DNA of 64,000 nt from Pachyseris speciosa. Its lineage: Eukaryota; Cnidaria; Anthozoa; Scleractinia; Pachyseridae. The notes beneath the pieces were generated by a model that was given only the letters and a program-made list of their open reading frames with translations, had not been told where the DNA came from and did no database searches. Location of the stretch: NCBI GenBank assembly GCA_016490735.1, contig JAEMWC010000196.1, positions 462,501-526,500 of the forward strand. Reading direction: 5' to 3'. Positions 22,345-33,559 of this stretch are shown one piece after another. How positions within the stretch are numbered: the stretch's first letter is position 1; every line of letters begins with the position of its first letter. The position numbers and the translations under genes are program-made.

Positions 22345-24200
22345 ATTAAACCGACTCGTACTTTACTGTTTAAAGGAGGCTTTGATGGTTGAAAGAAAAA
22401 AATGCACTCATCATTTGTTGAGCTTTGTTCTATGAACAGACTGGGTCACTAAAAATAATGCAATGCATGTGTCTGACTGGCTACAAGCTACAAACATCTT
22501 AACACGCCTTTGTTTGCAACATTTTAGGCCTAATTTTGACATCATGGATAGCGGTTACCATGATAACACGACAGCTCCACAAAAAGTACTTACTCCAGTT
22601 GCAAATTGTCTGAAAAACAAATTCGTAGACTACCATTTTTGTTGGCTTTTTTAAAAGTTCCTTAAATTCTTCAACTTCTTTTACAGTATAACAACAGTGA
22701 AGATGCGAGCAATCGTCGCAGTTATTTACCGCTAGTTAACCAGTGGCAAAAAAGGCCGATTTTTTGTTTTGTAGTTTCTCTTTTCGCTACTGCTTAAAAA
22801 GCGCTGACAACGGCGACGATCTTTCGCATTTCAAAGGCAATTCTTCGCCCAAACTTTTAACACAAAGTAAGATGGATTAAGCAAGTCTTATATCCGGCTC
22901 GCGATCTTATACCATATTTTCAAAGATATTTCAGAAACCTTTTGATCCTTAACTATATTGATAATGCGAGCTTTGGTCTTCTGAACGGGCACGCTGTACT
23001 GTCGAAAGCTCACCCAATAAACGGTGAACAAGTCAGCCAAACCGCTCAAAAAACTGTAAGCCCTAGAACAGCAACAATAAAACAATTCAAAGAAAACAGT
23101 TTTATTCTGTGTAAGAATTATAACGACGTTGTAAATTTGATCCGGTAGTTCGCATCACTAAACTTTATGCGAACAAGAGGCTACAATTAGCCCAAACTCG
23201 TGCCTGCAAAAATACATTTTGTATCCCTAAAGTTTCGGGAAACAAGAGAAAAAGAGAAACTGTCCTCCTTCTACATCGGACGTGTTGCGCTTGCTTGCAG
23301 TGTATATCCATAGACCCCTATCAACATATATCCCTTTAAAATTACAAAACCGCTTTAGAAACTCAACCATTGATAACCATAATATAACACTTGTAAAACA
23401 AATAATAAAAGAACATGAAAAAGAGAAACGAAAGCGAAAAAAACGTGGGAGAGGTGCCAGGAATTGAACCCGGGTCGTCTGCATCAAAGGCGGTCACAAA
23501 ACTACTCATCGAAGCATCTCCTGTAGAAAAATAGTGAAAAAGAACCGAAGGTTTGCGTTGAAAACAACTTTTGACGTTCCGTGTAGTTTTCCCTGGGAGG
23601 TCACTCAACTGCACGCAAAGGTCACTCAAGTCAAGTGCTCGACACGTGAAGATGACTTAAACCCTTCTGTGCAGGTGTGCGTGTTGGCCATGTGCGCTGG
23701 GAAATTCGCGACAAGAAGATTACAAAAAAAAAGAAGCAAAAGAACAGAGCCGAATCCTAGACTCGTCGCAACTGTAGTAAACTTTTCCCCGGATCGTCTC
23801 GCATTTAATTACTCGATTTTCCAAAAAAATGGCCAAGAGTGCGTGAGAGGAACTTTTAAAGAGCACCAATTTGCAAAGCAAAGAATCTACCTTTTATCCC
23901 ACGTTTATCTTTGCTGTGAAGATTTTAGAAGACTTCAACGAAAAATATTGAAGAGAATTCAAATTTAAGCCTGGCAAAGCCAAATGTTTGCGCAGTTTAA
24001 ACTTCACACTAAAAACTATTGTTTTACCAATGATGGTTTGGAAACGCCTATTTGGTTTTGATTATTCAAATTTGGTGGCCTTAAGTAAAGAGATAAAAAG
24101 AAAATAGAAAACTGGCTTTCGATGCATGGCAGTTTCGCGCGCCATTAATTTTATCAGTGATAATTCCATGGAGTCACCTTAACCAAGAGCCATAAGAGGC
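22345..24200. other. 3' flank of copy C, duplicated, no gene
   Basis: The stretch 22345-23150 parallels 56421-57560 downstream of copy H. At about 22680-22810 it includes a repeat remnant with CAGTGGCAAAAAAGGC and CGCTACTGCTTAAAAAG arms, matching 56765-56900. The stretch 23810-24170 parallels 31060-31450. A frame at 23534-23968 (144 residues, basic) has no recognisable domain and crosses module boundaries, so I do not call it. Confidence 0.55.
23450..23525 (-). repeat. tRNA-derived fragment
   Basis: On the minus strand CCCGGGTTCAATTCCTGG is a B box (T arm) followed by an acceptor-like CACCTCTCCC. The A-box half (GATGAGTAGTTTTGTGACC) is weak and the acceptor pairs imperfectly. It is best read as a SINE head or tRNA pseudogene. 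Confidence 0.4.
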
Positions 24201-24835
24201 AATACAATACAATACAACTTTATTGATTCCGTCCACTAATGGTTTTTCAGAAACCATTACAATGAAATGTATATAAGAAACAAAATACAGTATAGGTACT
24301 ATAAAAAAATCTAATAAAAGAGAATACATATATCACGCATCCTCAAAATTACCAGCGAATAAAAATACACATCATAAGAATTGTATTAATTTTCTAAAAA
24401 TTCATAAAATGCACGATTCGTGATTTGTTTTTTAAAAGAATCTAAAGAGCTGATATCCCGAATGTTCTTAGGCAGGCTATTCCACAGCGACGTACCCCTG
24501 TATTTAAACGATCGCTGTGCTGTTGTTCTACAAAAAGGTACATGCAATTTGTCCTTATTTCTAGCATTTCCTTCGTAGATCTCCGATCTTGTTGTGAAAA
24601 TGTTTCGTAAAGTGAGACCGTTGAGGCTTTTGTAAGTCATAATAATGTCTCTGATCTCCAGCTGCGTAGCAACCGGAAGCCAGTGTAGATCTTTCAAATA
24701 GGGAGTGATATGTTCGAATTTACGTGCACCAGTTACAATCCGCGCAGCAAAATTCTGTACCTTTTGCAGCCTCTCAATATTTTTCTTTGTCGCACCTGCC
24801 CACAAAGACGAGCAATAGAACAACTTATTATATTT
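24201..24835 (-). mobile_element. 5'-truncated non-LTR retrotransposon 3' end (CR1/L2-like)
   Basis: The minus-strand open frame to 24386 encodes the end of a reverse transcriptase ORF: FYCSSLWAGATKKNIERLQ, KVQNFAARIVTGARKF, HITPYLKDLHWLPV and GTSLWNSLPKNIRD. These are standard C-terminal motifs of CR1/L2-clade elements. After the stop comes a short 3' UTR with AATAAAG and a short repeated tail, (TTGTA)n in element orientation, at 24201-24216. The reverse transcriptase core is missing. Its truncated 5' edge abuts a foldback element. Confidence 0.85.
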
Positions 24836-25140
24836 AGTATATACCACACAAGTGAATAGTGCTTTTCGCGCGCTCTTATTGGTTAACTCGGAGGTGATTA
24901 GCAAGTACTATTCACCTCCGAGCAGCCGCCGCGCGAGATTTTACAATTTCCAACCACTTGTCGGTATATTGTCGCACATAAAGTAATGTTTTGGTCCGCT
25001 AATTATTCAACTTGTGTGGTATATACTAAAACAATTATTCACCTCAGTGCCAGTGAAAGTGGTGGATATTTACTTCGCCGCTTCGCGGCTCAGTAAATAT
25101 CCACCACTTTTCACCTCCACTTCGGTGAATAATTGTTAAA
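24834..25140. mobile_element. Foldback element (MITE-like), copy 2
   Basis: It is nearly the same as 3592-3893, with the paired TATATACCACACAAG and CTTGTGTGGTATATA arms and the second pair ACAATTATTCACC and GGTGAATAATTGT. Comparing the two copies gives the element ends as TTTAGTATATACC on the left and AATTGTTAAATATA on the right. Confidence 0.8.
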
Positions 25141-25440
25141 TATAGCGAGAATTTTAGGCAATAAACCTTGCAAATAGAAATCTATATGTGCTATATTTTC
25201 ACATGTGAAAAAAGCGATACGTCCAATCACCTTCGCGTACAGCATTCTTCACATGTGAAAATAAAACCAATCACCGTCCAGAGTAGAATCACTTAGCCAA
25301 TCAGAGCAAAGCACTCAAATGGTTTCCGAGAAGCGCGGGCTTCAATTCAGCGAATATACATGTAACAAGCAAGGCTGATACTACGTAAAAAAAGTTGACT
25401 TTTCGAGACACCAACATGACCGAGACTCGATAAAGTAGGG

Positions 25441-25497
25441 CTGCAACCATGGACAGCTGTTTCGTCCTTATTGGGACTCATCGGCATGGTGTAGCAG
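25441..25497 (-). ncRNA. Degenerate hammerhead ribozyme, minus strand
   Basis: On the minus strand the order is stem I (ACCATG with CATGGT, outer CTGC with GCAG), core CCGATGA, stem II GTCC-CAATAA-GGAC, GAAA, minimal stem III ACA/TGT, and C17 before CATGG. Only U4 of the core departs from consensus. Its ACAGCTGTC stem III and cleavage region equal those of the retrozyme at 12874, but stem II differs. It is a single copy with no adjoining tandem unit, so it is a relic of a related retrozyme or PLE. Confidence 0.75.
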
Positions 25498-26062
25498 ATT
25501 TAAAAGACGCCAGCTCAATGCTAGCGCCAGTAAATTGCACAATAACCCGTTCACGACTATATATCAAGTTCCGTACCTTGGACTCTCTTGCCATCTGATC
25601 CACGCTTTGCCACACCACGCACAGGCAGCCCAAGCTCTCTTTATGAAACACACAAGGAACACAATATGGCGTCGAATTATAAGGGTTTGTATGGGATTTT
25701 CTACAAGATATCCATGAAGGTCGTTAAAAGTGAAAATATTCAATAAAAATGGCTTACCTTATTCCATACGTGTGTTTTGTTTACTCCTGGTGTCGTTATT
25801 TTACCGATTTAACTTGATTTGAGCGATTTTTTTGAATCCTGGTTTTCTCTTCATAAAGAGGAGACAAGGCGAAACACAGGCGGTCCGGACAGCCTGCCGA
25901 ACGAAGTCAAAAATCCCAGGCTAAAATGTACCCACGGCCACAAATCCACCGCAGAATTCAAGGGCAAAGGTTGATCTTTCATTTCAGTTCTCTAGCCACA
26001 CAATCGCAGCCTTGAGATCGACGCCGGGCGGCTCTTCGTGTCCCCAGTGAAACGATAAAACC

Positions 26063-26323
26063 ATGGCAGACATCCGTGTACATTTTAAACACGACACAAC
26101 GACCGTTGAAATCGGCTTGGTAACCTCGTCATGTTGGCAAACCAAGACTCGCGGGGGTACTAGACCTCAATTTGTCAGCAACACTTCTTGTAACACCCGG
26201 GGTCCCCTCAGGATGAATCTACACTGCTCCATTGTCTCAAGCACCCGATCAAAACCGCGGAGCGTCGTGTTTACAAAAGCGAAAAATGTGCACAACTCGG
26301 AGGAAACCCAGGAAGAAATGTAG
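26063..26323 (+). CDS. Unrecognised 86-residue frame crossing the inner arm boundary
   Basis: It starts MADIRVHFKHDTTTVEIGLV and ends EETQEEM. The first 70 residues lie in the left inverted repeat and recur on the minus strand at 27318-27109, where the frame ends differently. The start context CCATGG is good. I recognise no domain. Because both arms carry it, any conservation cannot be separated from arm homogenisation. It may be a first exon, since sequence after the stop is AT-rich with GTAAG at 26354. Confidence 0.35.
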   Translation: MADIRVHFKHDTTTVEIGLVTSSCWQTKTRGGTRPQFVSNTSCNTRGPLRMNLHCSIVSSTRSKPRSVVFTKAKNVHNSEETQEEM

Positions 26324-26483
26324 CCGGTAAATCTGTAATTTATTTTCAAAAATGTAAGTATTTGAACTGGTTTTTGTTTATTTTCATTTCTCATGTATGT
26401 GTGTATGGATGGCTAGATGTTTCCCGTTCTTGACAACTTCAAGTTTTCCAATATATTCGCATGTTGTTCTTTCTTAAAAGCGA

Positions 26484-27063
26484 TCACGAGGTGACATGTA
26501 AGCTTATGTTATATTTTGTTTTACATTTCAGGGAAAATCGTTGATTGTTAAACGAACACGACTCGAAACGAAGAAATGACACAGTGTTTGGGTCATCACA
26601 CATTTTGCTCCATCCACTTTCCATTTCTAGACTACTTCCTCGAAATTGTTCGAAAGTCTCTCCTGGTAATTCAGTAAGAGTTACACGTTCCTTACATCGC
26701 AAGTTAAGGTAACAGGTTCGACGATCTTTACGTGGTCCTCGCCTCACCAATTTAACTTCATCTCCCCATAATTCGTTAACAATTCTCTCGAGCAAAACGG
26801 AGCTCAATTTGCCGACAACATTTTCTTTCTCTTCGTATGCCCTGGACAAAATTTCGCTGGCTTCCATTACAGATTCCCCACAATATTCGTAATTCCACAA
26901 TATCCTATTAAAGAGAAACGCACATTTATCTTATCAGTTCGGGAATTAATAAATCAAGCTGCATAAACTTGAAAATTTACCATGACTTCCAGTTAAAAAA
27001 TGCTTGTATCTCCTCAGCTTCTATGGAGCTTTCGCCGTCGACCTTACGTTTTTTCGGAGCCAT
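26484..27063 (-). CDS. Unrecognised two-exon protein with nuclear-localisation-like start
   Basis: Exon 1 is 27063-26981 and exon 2 is 26904-26484, joined across a 76-bp intron with GTAAAT donor and TTTAATAG acceptor. The product is 167 residues. It starts MAPKKRKVDGESS: PKKRKV is the classical monopartite nuclear-localisation pattern. The rest (EILSRAYEEKENVVGKL, VNELWGDEVKLVRRGPRKD, CYLNLRCKERVTLTELPGE) matches no family that I recognise. It lies wholly in the centre of the long-inverted-repeat element, so it is probably cargo. The last 25 residues look less protein-like and may instead be intron. Confidence 0.5.
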
Positions 27064-27852
27064 TCTCTTTTGCCAAATCTGTACGATTTTTATATTTTAA
27101 AGTTTTCTAAACACGACGCTCCGCGGTTTTGATCGGGTGCTTGAGACAATGGAGCAGTGTAGATTCATCCTGAGGGGACCCCGGGTGTTACAAGAAGTGT
27201 TGCTGACAAATTGAGGTCTAGTATCCCCGCGAGTCTTGGTTTGCCAACATGACGAGGTTACCAAGCCGATTTCAACGGTCGTTGTGTCGTGTTTAAAATG
27301 TACACGGATGTCTGCCATGGTTTTATCGTTTCACTGGGGACACGAAGAGCCGCCCGGCGTCGATCTCAAGGCTGCGATTGTGTGGCTAGAGAACTGAAAT
27401 GAAAGATCAACCTTTGCCCTTGAATTCTGCGGTGGATTTGTGGCCGTGGGTACATTTTAGCCTGGGATTTTTGACTTCGTTCGGCAGGCTGTCCGGACCG
27501 CCTGTGTTTCGCCTTGTCTCCTCTTTATGAAGAGAAAACCAGGATTCAAAAAAATCGCTCAAATCAAGTTAAATCGGTAAAATAACGACACCAGGAGTAA
27601 ACAAAACACACGTATGGAATAAGGTAAGCCATTTTTATTGAATATTTTCACTTTTAACGACCTTCATGGATATCTTGTAGAAAATCCCATACAAACCCTT
27701 ATAATTCGACGCCATATTGTGTTCCTTGTGTGTTTCATAAAGAGAGCTTGGGCTGCCTGTGGTGTCACGATGGCGTCTCGCAAAGAAAAATGTAGATTGG
27801 CATGAGGTTGGCCAATACCAATTGGCCCGCTCGAAGTTTGTGTTTCAAAAAC

Positions 27853-28122
27853 ATGGCTTTGACTTCCCGTTTTGTTCCATTGGATTTACCGTTAAATAAT
27901 TTTATTGAGAAGCAATCGAACAAAAACAAGGGGGCGAACATTCAAGGAGGAACATTCAACATTTCTATAAACAGTGTAAGTCAACAGAGTGCGAATTTGT
28001 CGTTGCTCAGCACGAAGCGCCGCCATCACATGATTGAATCTGACAAGCGAAAACATTTCACACTTTGTATTTACGAATTCTCCCGTATTTTTCAGTTATT
28101 CTTAATAGGAAGTGATATTTAA
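27853..28122 (+). CDS. Hypothetical exon next to the long-inverted-repeat element
   Basis: The frame starts MALTSRFVPLDLPLNNFIEK, continues NKGANIQGGTFNISINS, and meets a possible donor GTAAGT at 27976. After that the protein quality falls (KRRHHMIESDKRKHF). A Gly/Thr/Asn-rich NIQGGTFNISI segment resembles short N-terminal segments I associate with cnidarian transposon-linked proteins, but I cannot name it. No downstream exon was identified. Confidence 0.3.
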   Translation: MALTSRFVPLDLPLNNFIEKQSNKNKGANIQGGTFNISINSVSQQSANLSLLSTKRRHHMIESDKRKHFTLCIYEFSRIFQLFLIGSDI

Positions 28123-28302
28123 GCTTGTGTAGGCTCTTTGTCTACTTTTTGCTGTCCTGGAAACCAGACACGTTTTTTATTAAGCTCGGTCATGTAGATC
28201 AGTCTTGAATTTTTTGCTGTTCTTCGTGTAAGCTATTGAATCGGGAAAAATAAAACTGATTTCAAGTATAGGTTTAATTCTCGTTATATATATAATAAAC
28301 AA

Positions 28303-28453
28303 ATTACAGCATAGAAAGTGCGACGTACGGAGTTTTATTCACGAGTTGCAAAACTTTGGAAAACTCACTCGTTCACTGCGCTCACTCTTTCGTTTTCCCA
28401 AGTTTTGCAATTCGTGAATAAAACTCCGTACGTCGCACTTTCTATGCTGTAAT
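28303..28453. mobile_element. Foldback palindrome
   Basis: ATTACAGCATAGAAAGTGCG at the left is matched by its reverse complement ending at 28453. The arms are about 60 bases, with the loop around CTCGTTCACTGCGCTCAC. The near-perfect arms suggest a recent non-autonomous element. Confidence 0.8.
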
Positions 28454-29545
28454 CTATATTTACTAAACACTAAAGCATTCATGATCGTTATCAGTGTTGA
28501 TAACGATCTTGTATTGTCTGAGGCCTCTTGCCTTAACTGACTGGTTCACTGCCTTAAGTGGACTTCGGGGAGTTACCATGTGATTCGATTGCATGAAAGT
28601 CCATCGACGTTTTGCACGCAACTCAACTGGCCTTGATTTGTATTTGAACCCATGCTTTTTCGGTGCAACGCTTGTTTTACTAAGTGTGAACTACTAATAC
28701 TTAAACAAAGTAACAAGCCAAAAATACTCAACGAATTATTTCAGTAGAAATTTGGGAGAACTCTGCTGACTCTACTGTGTTTCTATGGCGTTCTAATAAT
28801 ACAGCCGTCTGGCAATCAGAACGTACGCTCACAAAAGGTTGTGAGATAATGGCAGAATATTAGAATAGCCACCATTAGCTATCAATGGAAGACCTTATAA
28901 AACATAAGGATGGAGAAAACGTCCCCGAATCAAGTTGATTGGGATGCGTCGCTCATCAGCTTATGATTTGTCTCCTTGCCCGTTAAAAGTGTGCCCAACG
29001 GACTAGAAATTTGAAAGAAGGAAATGTATAAAGCTCAAGTCGTGCGCTATAACGGTATTTTATCGCCCAGAATGAACGTGGAGAGATTAGTATTAAGGGA
29101 GAGGGGAGGCTGTCTGGTGTTAAGAGATCTATTATTCATTTTAGCAGGCGATTTCAAAATATACTTTACCTTTACAATTACAACACATTCCCAGCCCTGG
29201 CCAATAGCCAGAGAATTTTACCGCGGCAATGCCGGTAAAAAGAAAAAAACACCTATTTAGTATTCATTTATTGTTTTTCAATGTATAGCCTCTTACGTGA
29301 ACCTAAAAAAAAATGCTTACGCAACTGTAAAACTGACTAGAGAGCCCGTTTATTTTTTTCGCAAGACACTTACAATAAGCTACGACCCTGCAGCCTCTAA
29401 TATGAAATACTAAGTCATAAAAGAAATAATTGGTCTGAAATTTACGTCTTTAACGTGCATTGTGTTCCTGCTGTAGCTTCACATAATACAGTAGCGTTTG
29501 GGCAGTGTATATGCCACTAAACACCTATTCCATTGCCATATTTTG
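28454..29545. other. Repeated spacer, no gene
   Basis: The part from about 28530 to 28870 is duplicated at 31440-31730 (CCTTAAGTGGACTT, ACTCTGCTGACTCTACTGTG). From 29280 the sequence parallels 1870 onward. The open frame at 29024-29260 shows no domain. Confidence 0.5.
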
Positions 29546-29938
29546 TCGCTAAAATAAATCTTTGCACCTGTTTGAAACGCATTTCGCCTTTTTAGCACTT
29601 TTTACTATTTATTTTGACTTTTCTAGGGTGTTGAAGTTACAAAAGCTGGCCCCACGACCGAGTCAGAAGGGGGTTGGGTCTATTCTCGATTCGACGTCAC
29701 AAACTGCTTTGCATGCATGTTCACAAAGACTTAATGCAATGTAAATCAGTTTGTGACGTCAAATCGAGAATAGACCCAAGCCCCTTCTGACTCGGTCGTG
29801 GGGCAGACGATGGCCAGATTTTGCAACTTTAACACCCTAGAAAAGTCAAAATAACTAGTCAAGATTTGGTAAAAAAAAAAAAAAAAAAAAAAAAAGGCGC
29901 AATGCGTTTCAAACAGATGCAAAGATTTATTTTAGCGA
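29546..29938. mobile_element. 390-bp foldback element
   Basis: TCGCTAAAATAAATCTTTGC at the left end returns inverted at 29919-29938. The inner arms GGCCCCACGACCGAGTCAG and ATTCTCGATT also pair. The arms differ by an A-run of about 24 bases on the right side. The parallel flank near 2140 lacks the element, which supports insertion. Confidence 0.8.
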
Positions 29939-30000
29939 AAAAAAGTTTGGGGTTTAGGTGACTTTAATTAACTAATTAAACTAACTAAACTAAACTTAAC

Positions 30001-30300
30001 TGTCCAGCTAATCGTCCTCGCAAGGCACTATCAGCAGCTCAACAAGGTTGAACTGAAAGCATATACAAGGCGCCTCTGGCAGCCGCTATACGGACTATGT
30101 ATGACTTTAGAGCACAGCCTACAGCCAGCCCGAATAAGCCGTATGCTGGTTTTTGCTGAGGGAGGAAAACATGAGTACCCGGAGAAAAACCCTCGGAGCA
30201 GGGTCAATAACCAACACAAACTCAGCCCACTTATGGTGTCTTTCGGGCCATAATGGTGGGAGGCAAGCGCTCTCACCACTGCGCCATCCTTGCTCCCCCA
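30001..30300 (-). repeat. tRNA-derived SINE
   Basis: The minus-strand head GGCGCAGTGGTGAGAGCG is an A box. The body contains GGGTTTTTCTCCGGGTACTC and CCTCAGCAAAAACCAGCAT. I recognise this head and body combination as a SINE common in marine invertebrates, including corals. The B box has decayed. The parallel flank at about 2170 lacks it. Confidence 0.75.
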
Positions 30301-31785
30301 GTGGTTGTTTCACACTGTTTTGATCCATTATATTTGCATTTGAAAACACAATGAATCTCTGCTTGAAACAATGAGTTTTGAAAATAGGATTAAAGTTAGT
30401 TTTTCTTTCGGACGTTCTAAAAAAGGAACAAAAGGCGTTTTACAACCAATGCTGGCATTGAACACTACAATGTGAAAGTGAAATTTACGTCAGCTGCACT
30501 CATGAGGAACAGACCAAACGTTTTGTGAAAGCCCTATAATCAAACGCAGACTTAAATTATCATAAGTTAATTGTGCAAATGACGACGGATAAAATAAAAT
30601 AAAACAGACAAAGTTCTGTACGGGAAAACACTCAGTAATCTGTTGTGTTCTATGGTTAGGTATAAATTAATCGAAAGAAACAGGAACAAAGAATGAGATT
30701 AAGCGTAAACTACCAAAAGAGGATCTCATTTAGATAACGTTCCTTTGCGCTTTCAGTCGTTCTTGTGACTTCACTCTGTTAGCCCAAGGCAACTTCCACT
30801 ATCCTTTGTGTTCAGTCTACATCCGAAGGCGCCAGGTATGATACGTTCGCTCAAGCTAAAATGGTATATCTTCATTGTGTATCACCCAACACGTCCTTAT
30901 TTTGCCAAAGCTTTGTTCTTCGGTAAGGGATGAAGCCGTTTCTTATGCCAGACGTGATGAAAAAGTTACCTTATTAAGATACTAATAAGTGCCGTAAAAT
31001 AAAAATAGGCTTCAAATATGATTATTGGTCGTCTATAAACAAGAAACGTTTTCATTTTCCAAAAGAAAAAATGGCCAAGAGAGCGTGAGAAAAACTTTTA
31101 AGAAGCACCAATTTGCAAACCAAAGAATCTACATTTTAACCCTCGTTTCTTTTGCTGTGCAGATTTTAGAAGATTTCCTACGAAAGATACTGAAAAGAAT
31201 TAAAGTTAAAATTCTAACAGACACTGACAAACCCCAGTGTTTGAGCAGTTTAAACTTTACACTAAAAGCTGTTGTTTTACCAATGATGGTTTGGAAACGC
31301 CTATTTTTTTTCTTTTTTCGCCTATTTTGTTTTTGGTGGCCTTGAGTAAAGAGATTAAAAGAAAACAGAAAACTGGCTTTTGATGTATAGTAGTTTCGCG
31401 CGCCGTTAATTTATCAGTTATAATCCCATGGATTTACTTTAACTAACTAGTTGACTGCCTTAAGTGGACTTAAGTGAGTTACCACGTGATTCAATTACAT
31501 AAAAATCCATTGTCGTTTTGCATGCAACTCGACTGGGCTTGATTTGTATTTGAACCCATGCTATATCGGTACAACGCTCGTCTTACTAGGTACAAACTCC
31601 TAATATCTGAACAAAGTAACAAGCCAAAAATACTCAACGAGTTATTTCCGAAACGGGAGTAGAAATTTGGGAGAACTCTGCTGACTCTACTGTGTTTCTA
31701 TGACGTTATAATAATACAGCCTTCTGCGTTGCGTTCCATACTTCTTATTCAGTTAAGAATTAACCTGATATTTATCTTTTTACAG
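30301..31785. other. Mosaic flank replacing exon 1 of copy D
   Basis: Up to about 31045 this matches 2175-2940, the flank that precedes exon 1 of copy A. At 31045 it switches to sequence matching 23805-24170 (3' flank of copy C), then at about 31440 to 28530-28870, and at about 31725 to the intron 1 end of copy A (6105). Exon 1 and most of intron 1 are therefore missing. The junctions record unequal exchange. Confidence 0.65.
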
Positions 31786-32617
31786 CCGTTCCCGCCCCAT
31801 CGTGCAAGGAACATTATTAAAAACACAAGTAAGTTCAAACTTTCTCAGAGTAGGGTATCTCAACTGTTTCAATTTTCGTTAATTTTATACTTCCACAGAT
31901 ATACCAGAAGCCAAGTGTATCCGCTGATGTTTGGTTCACAGAAGATTCCTGTTTACTGTCACACGGGAAACTTTGGATGCGGAGATGGAGGCTGGACGCT
32001 GGCCATGAAGATTGACGGCACAAAGGTAAAAAGCTCAATTGTCTTCAATAAAGATTGATCTTGACAGAGTTTATTCACATACTCTTTAGCTGACATTTTT
32101 TTTTTTTTTTTTTGTCTTTCAGAAAACTTTCCATTACGATTCTGCTTTCTGGAGCAACAGAAATGCCTACAACCTGGCAGGAGGCAAGACTGGATTTGAC
32201 ACACAACAGACCAAGTTACCCACCTACTGGAACACACCCTTCTCCAAGATCTGCCTCGGTATGAAGATTGGGAAACAGATCAAGTTCCTCGTCATCAACA
32301 AGCAGGCCAAGTCTCTGTACGCACTGATTGCTGACGGCAAATACCGCGCCACCTCACTGGGTCGTAACACGTGGAAGACGCTGATTGGTTCTCTGGCGGC
32401 CTTGCAGGCAAACTGTAACAAAGAAGGGTTCAATACTGCTGTGAGTGCTAACGGCCACGCCAAAGTAAGAATCGGCATCCTTGGAAACGAGAGGGATTGT
32501 GCAACCACTGATTCCAAAATTGGCTTTGGTGCTAGGGGACACTCTGATGACTCCAACACGTGCGGAAATAATGGAGCGAAGAACATCAAAGCCATGGGAT
32601 ACATCTTGGTTCAGTAG
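31786..32617 (+). pseudogene. USOMP5-like copy D, exon 1 missing, stop in exon 2
   Basis: Exon 2 (31786-31828) reads [10 protein letters not shown] then TAA where copy A has TATGAA, a G-to-T nonsense change. Exon 3 (31899-32025) and exon 4 (32123-32617) are open with normal splice sites, ending KAMGYILVQ. Exon 4 is shorter than in copy A by nine codons around the SDDSNTCGN region. It clusters with copy A by the CKEHY exon 2 and the exon 3 start (YTRSQVYPL). No signal peptide or promoter block is present, so expression as a secreted protein is unlikely. Confidence 0.85.
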
Positions 32618-33135
32618 AGTGGAGTTGACTCGGTATAATGTACAATGGAGGCGTTGATGAAATGAAAAGGTCTTCACTTCATTTGCTGATATTTGTTCAA
32701 TTCCCTGACTGAGTGAATCAAAAGGAATCATACCATTTACCCGATTGACAAATGGATTGGCTTTATGACAGACAAACGGTGTGACTGAACGATTGACAGT
32801 GCATCTAATTGGGTAACTGATAAGCTGACCAACTTGTGACCTTGTACCTGCCTATCAGAATGACCGAGATCAGACTGACTGACTGACTGGCTGACTGACT
32901 GACTGACTGATGCAGTGACGAACTGGCTGATAAACTTTCCTACAGCTAAGAACGCTCTAAGCGGTTATTTGCCTGAATGATCAACTGATACCACCTGACT
33001 CAATGGAAAAAGAAAGGGAAAAGAGAAACTTCCAACAATAAAAGTAAACTTTGCAATTTTGCGAAATTAGTGGTGAAACAGGAAGGCTTATCGAAAAAAC
33101 GTTCGCAGTCTTGGTCCGTGACATTAAGAAACCTT
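32618..33135. other. 3' flank of copy D with TGAC array
   Basis: The flank is collinear with 7114-7545 after copy A (GGATTGGCTTTATGACAGAC and others). A (GACT)n array lies at 32874-32911. No gene is seen. Confidence 0.7.
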
Positions 33136-33535
33136 TATTATATCTCTGACTTAGTACGCGCGCTGTGATTGGTCAATTTTACAAGCCGTATTCTATAGTA
33201 CGGCCCGCTGTTCAGCGCGCTAAATTGAAAGTGGTCCAACATCTTGTCGCCAACATGTCTTTTCAAGAAAAATTCGAGTTTCGAACAAACAGAGAAAAAC
33301 AACGGAAACCCGAAGAAAGTGTGCCAAACTTTTAAATTGACTTCAACTAATTTTCTTTCCCGTGGCCAGAATTAACTTCAGAGATATAATAAATATCTTA
33401 ATAACCTCGATTTATCGGTCCGTACTGTAAGTTACGGATCCTCGTTTTTTCCCGTTAAATTTATGGCCCACGCCCTTCGCGCAAGGGCCATAAATCAACG
33501 GGAAAAAACTCGTTCCGTAACTTACAGTACGGACC
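33136..33535. mobile_element. Foldback/MITE-like element, copy 2 (reverse orientation)
   Basis: TTATTATATCTCTGAC at the left pairs with the AGAGATATAATAA at 33379-33391. Then GGTCCGTACTGTAAG at 33418 pairs with the CTTACAGTACGGACC ending at 33535. The paralogous flank at 7550 (ACCTTTATACCTCTGAG) lacks it. Confidence 0.75.
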
Positions 33536-33559
33536 TCGAACTCGGTCAGCAAGAGGTAT

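Larger units (their letters stand above)
25620..27761. mobile_element. Element with near-identical 653-bp terminal inverted repeats
   Basis: The left arm 25620-26272 and right arm 27109-27761 are reverse complements over their whole length with only isolated differences (for example GGGGGTAC against GGGGATAC). The ends read CACAGGCAGCC and GGCTGCCTGTG. The 836-bp centre carries a two-exon minus-strand gene. A clear target duplication is not visible: the 8-bp flanks match only in their last four bases. The element could be a long-TIR DNA transposon carrying a cargo gene, or a local inverted duplication. No transposase is recognised. Confidence 0.75.

Noticed and set aside
23534..23968. 144-residue + strand frame
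   Set aside because: It spans a tRNA-derived fragment and a duplicated flank. The related module at 31025 does not keep the same frame throughout.
32354..32731. Minus-strand frames opposite exon 4 (also at 6871, 22089, 39073, 56127)
   Set aside because: They mirror the conserved exon 4 in another frame and recur only because that exon is conserved.
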